From NCBI GenBank assembly GCA_963930775.1, contig OZ005707.1, forward strand, positions 4,340,001 to 4,404,000: a stretch of 64,000 nucleotides of DNA, in the 5' to 3' direction. This document shows, piece after piece, positions 45,764 to 55,489 of this stretch (the first letter of the stretch is position 1; the number at the start of each line of letters is the position of its first letter). A model generated the notes under the pieces. That model was not told where the DNA came from, did no database searches, and saw nothing but the letters and a program-made list of their open reading frames with translations. A program made the translations under genes and the position numbers. The DNA is from Cliona cf. orientalis (Eukaryota > Porifera > Demospongiae > Clionaida > Clionaidae).

Positions 45764-47014
45764 TCATGCACGTTTACTAAGCAGCATAATATAGAATTCG
45801 ATACTTCTGGCGGGATTTCAGTACTTCGGTAGCTATTTCGATCAGAGATGAAACTATTCAATGTGCTTCTGTTATGCTAACCTGCTGTTTATGCAGACTC
45901 ATCCTGTCCTTCTTCACCAACCACGCTTCATGGGAGGCACATCTTTGCTAGCATTCAAAATTAATTTTAACTTTATACCTCATACTCACACTGCCAATCA
46001 AATACATAGCCATAGACGGTCATTTCAAAAAACATATCACTGCAAATGTTATTGCTGGCATTGTTGATCAAATAATATGATGCTATTTAATACACTGCAG
46101 TGCTTAAAAGGGCAAAGGTCATGCTGCAAATATCTGTGATAGCTATATACTTAAGTTTTTACTCCTTTCAAACTTCTTAAGACAGTGTAGTAGTATCTGC
46201 TCCTTATGACTGTGTACAGTCATAATGGGAAGATTTTATGCCAGCCCTGTAATTGGCATAAATTAAATCTTCCCATTATATATCCCACATCAGGGGAGGG
46301 GGTAGGACCCTACTAATAAAGATAAATTGAATTTGCCTTAAGAAACTATGACAGCATAATAATATCTGCTCCTCTTGACTGTGTACAGTCATAATGGGAA
46401 GATTTTATGCCAGGTACAGAATGGGGATGATGGCGTAGTCTTCCCTTTATGCCTAAAGGTGGCATAGATGCCATAAAATCTTCCCTTTAGGTATAAAGGC
46501 AGTATTTGTGAATATACGCCAAAATGTACATAACCGTCTGGCGTAGCTGACCCTTGGTTAATGTCCACATACAGTATCAGTAAACTTCAGCCTTCATCAG
46601 GGCATAAATGGGCTCTTCCATTTAATAGGCATACATCCCCATTGAGGAGCTAGTGATAATTAATCTTGTGGGGTATTTTCTACCAAACAGCAGATTCCGG
46701 AGGGCATTTCAGATAAATTTAATTGATCCTAGGGGGTTCAACTGTCCAAATTAATTATTCTTAGGGGGCAAATTAAATGATTTCCTGGGGGGTCATTTCA
46801 CAATTTGCTCCTCAATAGAGTATAAAATGGAAAAGCCCAATGACTATAAGTCAAAGTAGCAGGAATCACAAAAAGTTTACTGTCAACATGATAAAAACTA
46901 GAGCTCTATAGAGCACATACCCCGCGCGCGCTGATGCAGATGCGAGCAGCCTGTTGACGATCTTTACCTACATATTGTGCCAGGTTGTGCGCATGAGCAG
47001 AGAGCACATAGCTA

Positions 47015-47206
47015 CCGTATAGCGGGAAATTTTGGAGGGAGAAAACTTTCGCGGATCGGTAGGAAGGAGCATTTCGCGGAGAAAACTTTTGCGGAACGTT
47101 AAAACTGGTCGCATAATGGGTGTGGCATGCCTAGAATTTCGTGGAGAAAAATTTCGCGGATGGCTGAAAAATCGCGAAATTCGTGAAAGTTTTCTCCGCT
47201 ATACGG
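47015..47206. repeat. CCGTATAGCGGGAAA MITE, short copy
   Basis: TA-CCGTATAGCGGGAAATTTTG and TTTTCTCCGCTATACGG-TA, 192 bp. Same family as 35346 and 19366. Confidence 0.85.
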
Positions 47207-47948
47207 TATGTTATAGTGGGCAATGTCCATAGGCGTGGTCAACAAAACGCAGTATTTGCAACGCTCATGGGCCTTGTGAAACGATTCGAAGCATACTGAA
47301 GCCACTTTTTCGGATACCGGTACCGGTGTCACAGGCTAGAATGACTCACAGGCTAGAGTGACTCCCCAGTCATTCTAACCTAAGGATGAAATGACTCCCT
47401 CCAGGAGGAAATGACTCCCCCAGATAATTGGTATTTTGCATTTGTCTTCGCATCCCTGCAGCTGAGCAGCTTCTCAGTCTGGACATGATACAAAAAAAAG
47501 CCCCTAAATAAGTTGCCATTGGCCTTTGCCCCTAAAGCCTGAGCCCTTCACTTTTGCTGAGCATCCCTCCCTGGAAATTTTTTTTAAGTTTGATGTGCAA
47601 AGGTCAATAATCCGAGCATGAACCTTGATTTTCAAGACCTGTCAAACAACACCTAGCCAGGATTTCATCCAGAAAAAAATTTGGGGGAGAAGTGGGTGTG
47701 GCAATTTCACGCATCGTGTCCCACCTCCTCCCTCATTAACCGTTAATACCCCTTGCGCATGCGCGCGGGGTAATAAATCGGTGAATTGATGAAATTGCAT
47801 GACCCGGGCATCCAGGCCAGGGGACTCCTAACACTGGAGAGGACGTTCTACACTGTAGGGCTGCATGTCCGGGGGGAGGCACGTGGTTCAAGTGCAGAGT
47901 GTCTGGGGGACACTGTACACGGGGGGACAGGCAGCACATGCCTCGGCC

Positions 47949-48080
47949 TTTGTATCATTGGTAAAATTTAATGGGATTTTCATGCCGGAAGTATGACCAC
48001 ACCCACCAATTTGTATCATTGGTAAAATTTAATGGGATTTTACTCTTTTCATGCCGGAAGTATGACCACACCCACCAATT
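47949..48080. repeat. Tandem duplication of a 60-70 bp unit
   Basis: ATTGGTAAAATTTAATGGGA ... GACCACACCCACCAATT occurs twice in a row. The second copy has a short extra ACTCTTTT. A young local duplication. Confidence 0.85.
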
Positions 48081-48116
48081 AGCGTGTGCGATCGTGTCTA
48101 TCATCAGCAACAGGGC

Positions 48117-48133
48117 GGGGGGGGGGGGGGGGG
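48117..48133 (+). repeat. Poly(G) tract, 17 G
   Basis: Uninterrupted G run in the spacer upstream of paralogue C. Confidence 0.8.
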
Positions 48134-48869
48134 TTGGGGCTGATTAGTTGGGCTTTGGAAGAGTTAGCGATTAAGCTGCATAAACCCCCAGGCTCCCCAT
48201 TTCAATTTTCGAATCAAACAATGTTGCCAACATTGGCTGTTGATGTTTGAAAACTTGAATCGGAAAAAAATGCTCATTGACTATATATATATCTAGCGCA
48301 GTGGATAGTCACGGGCAATAATTTGTGGGGGGGATTGGATGTTGCTGCCAGATAATATTAAATTTTAAATTAGTAGCGCAAGATTCAGGAGTTCATTGTT
48401 TTAATAATCACAGATGCCCATGAATGATACTGTCATGTATTCAGAATGACACAAACATATTACTGACGTTAAGTTGGACTCAACTGTCGTGTATAGCTAC
48501 CTGGACAGGATACCGTACTAATTGTCTCTTTGCACCATAGATAATTAAGAATGAAGCTGTTGCTGAAGCGGGGTGAAAAGAATTCACGCGGGGCATTAAT
48601 TACTCTAATATGCGCATGCGCGTGTTGAGGCAGCGCGCGAGTCGAGAAGTGCATGCAGAGATACCTATTCGGCGTTTCTCCGGTCTTATAAATTAACGAT
48701 CCTTTATTTAATTTATGACACCATTGGCCTTAGCTGGGTCGACCCTTTCCCTGACCTTACTTTTCACTTGTATAGAGGACGAGTATCCTTTATCACCCAA
48801 GCAGACGCTGCGCCCTCGTTTGTGGCTATTAAATTTTGTGCAAGCAAGCGGGGTGCAGCTATAATAATT
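48134..48869. other. Spacer upstream of paralogue C
   Basis: No gene, and no repeat with recognisable ends. A GCGCATGCGCGTG site at about 48612 and the last few hundred bases probably include the promoter of paralogue C, which is not defined. Confidence 0.4.
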
Positions 48870-50912
48870 ATGAAGATGGCCAGGCTGAGTCGTGGCGTAG
48901 TCTCTCTGGCAATACTATTTGCCATATTCCTAGCACTGGAAGTGATTGCCTTTGGAATCACCATTGGATTGGGTAACCCACTCATTTATTTAATTTTAAT
49001 AGCGCATATTGGGACGTGCACTGGTACTTGCACAGTGCTTGACAATGTGGGCAGCTAAGCTATTTGACCTTCTGTAGCTATGATATTTAAAATGTATTTA
49101 GATGTATTTCTAGTTTAGCCATGACACACGAGTGTCCATACCCGTGCATGCTCACTGTCACAATTGTTATGCCACTTTTCAGCATGGCATGGCATAGAGC
49201 AAGCTGATGGCTATACAGAAGCTGAATCTACCCCATCTGCTACTGGAGTTTCTGCACAAATCTCTCCTTGGAATCAATCTATGATCAGTGATCACAAGTA
49301 CCTTTACTGGATGACTGGTGCCACTGCTGCAGGACTGGTGTGGGCATGCATTAATGTTGTGACTCTTATTCTCCTCAGTGAACTCATCCGGACACATCTT
49401 GCTCTGCTGGCAAAATTAGAAAAGATAATAATTGAAGAGTGAGCCCATATAAAATTTATCATCAGTTTATTACGACTTACATGTAGGCCTAATAATGTTA
49501 TTATTATGAATACTACAGGGTTCATGAATTGGAGTTAATATCTAGAGATGCTACTCCTGAACCTCCAGTACAACCTTTGTCACAGCCTCCACCTGCTCCT
49601 GAGCCAGAGCTGGAAGAGTTTCAAGGACCTGGCAATATAGAGGTACCGGTATTATATAAACAGTTGATGAGAGCATAGTGTCACTATCAGTAGCTACTTA
49701 TATGTACTTCCATTATATTGTAGGGGTTTACAGATCAAATCGGTGGCTTTCATGATCAGGAATGGTTAAATAAACCATTGAGACATTTTGGACCATTTTC
49801 AGCTCTATTATTATTCATCAGCTCCACTTCATTTGCATGTGCCTTCCTATGCTGTAAGTGAAATAACCTGTCAAGCAATTCTTTAAGATGTATTCCTTCT
49901 GATCCTTGTTACAGTGATATGGGGAATCGCAATATCCTTTAATCATGTTCGTCGCATTGAGAAGAGTGTTGCAACTTTCATCATTGTTGACATCTTGGTT
50001 GCTGTAGCTCTTCCAATCTTCTTGTGCACCTCCATTGCCTCTACTGCTGTAGTACTAGAGTATATCACTATTGGTCATCTTGATCTGCGTACCACTATTC
50101 CTCGCCTGGTTGGAATTTTGAAGTTTGAACGTGGCAAAAAATTTGACTATTGGGTCGTTGATGATCTCCTCTATTATCCCCTGAAGAAGAAAGAAGATCG
50201 CGGCAACAAAGGTTGCTGGTTCTCAGTTGATAAATCTCCTGCAACCTGGTTCCTTGCCATTATCATTGGCACTGCCTTCAACCTCGTCGTTTCTTACTTT
50301 GTTGACTTGACATTGGACACTCAGATCTCAGTTGCCTCATGTGACGACCCACTGATAGATCGCACTTATGATTGCTTCAATGCTAGTACCCTAAATTTTG
50401 TTGACTGTGTGGACAATAGTGAGACTACTCTTCTTCACTGCTTTAAGTTTCATCGCTTTGGTGTTGATACCAACATCATCACAGCAATCAGCACTTCCTA
50501 TGCTTTCTACCTGGTCACCATTGCAACATTTAAGCACACCCTTTCTGTGGTCAGGAATCTCATACACATCAAGCCAAGTCGATATTGGGGTGCTGGACTT
50601 CTAGGGATTGGCTTGATCTTCTATACTGGTTCAATTTTCGTCCTTATATTTTGGATTCGAGGCTATGCTGCTGATGCGATATCTGAGCTTAAGCGCCTCA
50701 ATATTATCCAGATCTGGCAGTTCTTTAATGTATCCACATTTGTCACTATGGTGGGTGGACTGTTGCTCAGCAAGTGGTATGAGAAGCTGCCTACCAAGGC
50801 TCATGCTAGGTCGGTGGAGATGCCACTTGTGCACTATGATGATACTCAGAGGAGGCATCTGCATAATCTGGGGAGTTCGGACACATGGCCACCTAAGCCT
50901 GTTACCGAGTGA
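48870..50912 (+). CDS. Eight-TM membrane protein family, paralogue C
   Basis: Exons 48870-48972, 49183-49438, 49519-49642, 49724-49853 and 49915-50912 (phases 1, 2, 0, 1) give about 536 aa. Exon 1 is an anchor (VSLAILFAIFLALEVIAFG). TM2 is in KYLYWMTGATAAGLVWACIN. The cytosolic linker is Pro/Glu-rich (PPVQPLSQPPPAPEPELEE). Exon 5 has YWVVDDLLYYPLKKKEDR, the four-Cys loop (ASC, YDCF, VDC, LHC) and HIKPSRYWGAG. Unlike A, B and D, loop 1 has lost both cysteines and the NST/NSS sequon, although an NQS sequon remains. C is closest to B, which suggests a B/C duplication later than the split from A and D. The B-C spacing of 16 kb is all transposon-derived. Function unknown. Confidence 0.87.
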
Positions 50913-51329
50913 CAGTGTCTAGCTAGAAACTAACAATCTAGCTATAACGTCATTATTATGTCGTTTAATTAGCTGTATTGCTGTAGTAAACTGCTGTATG
51001 AGAAGAGAATGTTTGCAGCTGTCTGATACATTCAGTTCATGTCCGCTCTGAATCACAGCTGGCTTGCTATTGACATCCTTCATGCAGGCCATAATTATTG
51101 TTACCTGGATTAATGGCTGATCATGCACGAAAATCACTATTGAGGGGAATCGAATCCTCCATATCTTGTAGCTACCCCCACATGCTCCTCGCTACCCCAA
51201 ACACTATCCAACGATATCACGCATGCGCACTTGTCCTCCGTATAGTTCAGATTTTGCGCATGCTCACAATGGCTCACCCGCTCTTCTAAAGGTCCGCCTC
51301 ATGCTTCGAGTGTACAAGAGTGTAGCAAA

Positions 51330-54110
51330 ATGCATAGAGTCATTAGACATCATGAAATTGCCGAGACCCTCAGCGTTGTTTTTTGGTTTCTTCTGGCATT
51401 GGATATTCTTTTCCTTGGAGGAGTCTTTGGATTAGGCGAGTATCTTTAATTTATCATTATTGCATGCATGCTGTAATATATCGGTTCAGTCCACCTATAC
51501 GCTGTGTCTACAGTGCCGGTACCGGCACCGCAATTTAAGCGTTATAGTGCCGGTAAGTCCATATAAAATACTGTACTCTTACGTAGCCCTAGTCCCCGCC
51601 CCCTCCTGCATATGGCAATATAAATTTGTACATAAATTTGCCGGCACTCTAGACACTGCGCCACCTATAGCTAGTTGCAATGGATGGGACAGCCACTTTG
51701 TTATCAGATCTGAAAAGGTACCAGCTGTTGGGGTATTTGTATGCCATAGGGCCTAAAGCAATAAATCATTGCTATGATTATCGAAGTTTGATTATCATTA
51801 ATTTTTACCCCGAGATCTGACGGTTTCTAGTCTTGGCAACAAAATATACAATCAATAATTATTGTATAATATATAGCTATTAAATTAATATTAGACTGTG
51901 AGAGCTGATCAGCTCTATGTACAATAACATTACCTGGATGTTAAACAAGTATTGTAACAGTAATGAAACCATATCCATGGAAGTGTGGAGCAGTTTTAAT
52001 TTAGAGAAAATGTTTGCATATCAACTATCCGATCATAAGGTTAATGTCGGCATAATTTTACTAATGCTGCAGCTATTGTTGGCATTGAAGAAGCATCCAG
52101 GAATAATAGTTGTTCACTGCTTGATAATTCAACCCAAGATGACTGTATTCCATCAAATATCTTCATCAAAGGGGAAGAAAGAGGCATACTAAGAAGCGCT
52201 AGCATCATTTATACCTATTGGTTGGCCGGAGCAACTGGGTGTGGCTTCCTGTGGGCCCTCATCACTACCATCACTGTAGCCTGTTTCAGTGAGATTGTAC
52301 GATGGAATAATAAGGAAAAGAAGGATCGACACATAAAGGCTATCAAAGAGAGAACAGCAAGGTAAATATAATTATTATTATTTCTAATACTTACGGACAC
52401 ATTAATAATAATATTATTGTTATCTCAGGAATAATGACACTGGAGCTGCAGTTGAGATGCAACCAGCTAATAATGAAGGAACAAGCTTAAGCAACATCAG
52501 AATGCGCATTGCTCAAGGCATACCAGTGATACGTAAAGCAAAAGCCCATGAAGTTAAGGTACTAAAATTAATGGTAGTTCAGCATTATTTGAGCACATTA
52601 GGTTTGTTGTTTAGGTGCTGGAGGAAACAGTTGGGGCTTACCAGGAGTATGAGTTACTGAAACATCACTTGAGGCCATTTTCAATTCTACCTGTAGTATT
52701 CATGTTCTTGAGCTCACTCTTTGTCATCCTTGCAGTCCTTTGCTGTAAGTTACATAAAACATAAGAGGTGCATAGGATGACTAGCAACCATCCTTCATTA
52801 CACTCTTAGTTAATATGCACTAGATGCCTGCCCATTGCCACCCACTGGGTATACTTATGCTATGTTAGCCACCCTAGTCTCGAAACCAGACTGCTCCCAC
52901 CGCAGCGTTTAGTAAACACTGCAATGGGAGTAATCCTGAAAGAACTAAATGCTGCGGTGGGAGCAGTCTGGTTTTGAGACTATAGCCACCCCCAGCTACG
53001 TTTCTTGTGTTAATCTCCTGGTCTCCTGAAAGTAGCTACCGGTATTCTTATAAGTCTAACAATATTATTACGTGTATCATGATGACTTTCTACCCACATG
53101 CAGTGCTATGGGGAATAGCATTATCATTTGCTTATGGCCAGCAGCATCAGCGAAACATTGTATTCTTTGTGTTAGTGGAGGTGCTCACTACAATTCTCTT
53201 GCCTACACTTTTGTGTGCTGGAGTAGGTCTCTTTGCTATAGTCATTGATTACATCACAATTGGGCGTATAGACCTGCGACAGTTCATCCCACAAATTGTG
53301 TCCATAGTCACGTTTGAGTCTGGTGACAAATACGATTACTGGGTCATCAATGAGGTCTTTTACTTTCCACTCAAAAAGAAATGTGATCGTATAAACCGTG
53401 GCTTCTTCTACTCTATTGATACCTCTCCAGCTACTTGGTTTCTTACTGCTATTGTCTGTAGTGCACTCTATCTTGTGCTTTCCTTTTTTGTGGACGTGAC
53501 TCTGGATGAGGAGAGAAGTGTTATATCTTGCACTAGTGACCTCATTGATGAAACGTTTGACTGCTTTAGTGCCATAACGTTTGATTTTGTTGACTGTGTT
53601 AACAATACTGCAAGTGAACCACTACATTGCTTCAAATTTCTCCAGTTTGGTGTTGAGTCCAACGTCTTGGTGGGCATCACGTCCTCCTATGCTTTCTATC
53701 TGCTCAGCATAACCATCTTCAGGCATTTATTTTTTGTAGTTCACGACTTGCTGCAGATCAAGCCTACCCGAGTCTGGGGTGTGGGCTTCTTGATAGTTGG
53801 GGTGACCCTTTATGCCGGTTCCATTGCCACAACCATCCTGTGGATCAAGGGCGTTACTGCTGGAAATATCAATCTCAGTTTGATCCATATCATACAGATA
53901 TTCATGTTGTCCTCTTTTATCACATTCATGGGGCTGCTTCTGATCACAGCTGTCTGGTTTGAAAAGATCAAGACCAGGGTTCACTCTCAAGCATCAAAGA
54001 TTCCTCTTGTCCATTACACTGATGCCGATAAGAGCAAGATTGTTAAGATTAGTGACATGGATGAGGAGAAGTGGAAACGTGCTGAAGTTGGAGTAGTGGA
54101 TCTACACTAG
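51330..54110 (+). CDS. Eight-TM membrane protein family, paralogue D
   Basis: Exons 51330-51435, 52073-52361, 52429-52558, 52615-52744 and 53104-54110 (phases 1, 2, 0, 1) give about 553 aa. The first intron appears to use a GC donor (G|GCGAGT). Exon 1 is HHEIAETLSVVFWFLLALDI + LFLGG. Loop 1 keeps two Cys (NNSC, DDC) and an NST sequon. TM2 is in YTYWLAGATGCGFLWALIT. Exon 4 has YQEYELLKHHLRPF. Exon 5 has YWVINEVFYFPLKKK, the four-Cys loop (ISC, FDCF, VDC, LHC) and QIKPTRVWGVGF. It differs from the others in several otherwise invariant sites (DD to NE, PSR to PTR) and is the most diverged copy in the core. Introns carry a CCGGCACTG-ended inverted repeat (about 51506-51658) and the foldback at 52875. 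Function unknown. Confidence 0.83.
51506..51658. repeat. Inverted-repeat element in paralogue D intron 1
   Basis: GTGTCTACAGTGCCGG at the left and CCGGCACTCTAGACAC at the right. About 150 bp with no coding content. Confidence 0.55.
52875..52982. mobile_element. MULE-like foldback, 108 bp, with 9-bp duplication
   Basis: Arms TAGTCTCGAAACCAGACTGC... and the inverse ending GAGACTA. The duplication tagccaccc lies at 52866-52874 and 52983-52991. It is in intron 4 of paralogue D. Confidence 0.88.
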
Positions 54111-54694
54111 CTGCGCCAAGATGTGAATGAGTCAAAATTTGATATAAAACTTTGTTGGGTTTCGATTGTATCATTCATATCAGATGCAGTTATTATTGAA
54201 TGATTCCTATAATTTTCACTATTGTACTACTGTGAACCAGCCTTTAGAATGCCTTACATATACTAAGAACCATAATAACCTAAATTAATAGATAACCTAA
54301 TTGGGTTAAGTTATAATTATTAACAGTGATTACTAGCCAGTGGCAGCCATCATAGACTATAGAGGGGGGAGATTGGATCTATGCAGCCATCAATAGCATA
54401 ATTACCCCGCGCGCATGCGCAAGGGGTAAAGCAATTGGTTTGTCCATAGATGGGAATATATAATCTATGGTTTGTCCGTCTGTCATCGTTGTTGTCGGCA
54501 CGAAAATTGCCAGATCCCGAGTTCTACGTGTCTGTGCGTGCTATAAGCACAACCAATTGGTAGATATTCGTGAAAAACTGGTTCAAGTTGTACGCGCTTC
54601 GAATTTCTCAAAAAGGCTTACAAGTGCTACAAATCACGCATTTTCTGTTCAGCATGCCTGTAGTTTATTGACCACACCCACTCTTTTAGCATAA

Positions 54695-55305
54695 TATGTT
54701 TGTTTGCTTGCTCCCCTTGTATTGCTGTAACCAAAACTTGAATTTGTCATGAATTTACAAACTTCACCTAAAAAGACCAAACTCCAACAAACTACTATAG
54801 AAACTCATTTGAATTTCAAGGTGCCCTTATGTTTTAATAACACCCTTCCTGACGAAATAAGATCACTTGAAACAAAGGCCACTTTCAGAAAAGCACTGAT
54901 CAGGCACTCCCAAACTCTTTATAATTATTATGTACTAGCTAACTACCGTATCCGATCTAATTAACGCGCCTCTCTAATAGATGCACCACCTCGGCCTGAA
55001 GTGCAATTTTCACGCTCTATTTAAATGCGCCCACCCACACGTCCCTATACTTTTATGTAGCTACAAATTTTGCGTGCCACCTGGTCGCAAAGGATAATTT
55101 TCATGCTCTAATGGCGCGCCACCCAGCACTCGTAATTATTTTTTCATGGCGCGTTAATTAGATCGGATACGGTAAGTTAATATTACTGTTGATTTTGTGT
55201 TGTGTAATTAGCTGTAGCTATACAGGACCTGCATGAAAACCTACTTTGTGTAGATGCAGCATACCTGTCAAAAATAAAATTTACTACTACTTACTACTAC
55301 TACTA
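54695..55305 (+). mobile_element. LINE 3' fragment
   Basis: Encodes the last residues of a LINE ORF2 (VPLCFNNTLPDEIRSLETKA then TFRKALIRH) and ends in a TACTACTAC-type tail. It sits in the Helentron-like copy and is itself split by the MITE at 54946-55172. Confidence 0.65.
54946..55172. repeat. CCGTATCCGATCTAATTAACG MITE, 227 bp
   Basis: TA-CCGTATCCGATCTAATTAAC and its inverse, with TA at the right. Arms of 26 bp are near perfect. The interior repeats GCGCGCCAC-type words. Confidence 0.9.
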
Positions 55306-55489
55306 ATATCGACTGCGCATGCTAGCGCAGTGTTGGAAAGAGTCATCACGTCATGAAACAGCTACATTTATGCCTCAGAATGTTGTAATACAGTAACTAC
55401 CGTACACTACAGTGGCTACAGAGCGCGCAGGGTATGTGCTCTACGGAGCTCTAGTTATACACTGCAATCTCAGAGGGCCTTGAATTAGA

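Larger units (their letters stand above)
43579..46491. mobile_element. 2.9-kb element with GGGAAGATTTTAYGCC arms and iterons
   Basis: TA-CCTTTAGGGAAGATTTTATG at the left and the inverse at the right, homologous over about 85 bp. GGGAAGATTTTAYRCC recurs inside in both orientations (about 43621, 43735, 44129, 44158, 46229, 46255, 46396). A block with CCCCTGATGTGGGATAT occurs three times (about 43790, 44255, 46280 inverted). It hosts the insertions at 43952, 44271 and 44554. No gene. Confidence 0.65.
54403..55454 (+). mobile_element. Helentron-like element copy 2, interrupted
   Basis: TTACCCCGCGCGCATGCGCA start; GCGCGCAGGGTATGTGCTCT then ACGGAGCTCTAG end. Collinear with 8566-8932 apart from a short insert near 54446 and about 600 bp of other elements in the middle. 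Confidence 0.65.

Noticed and set aside
51301-51329. Upstream ATG at 51301 as start of paralogue D
   Set aside because: It is out of frame with the TM1 exon; the ATG at 51330 gives the conserved phase and exon length.
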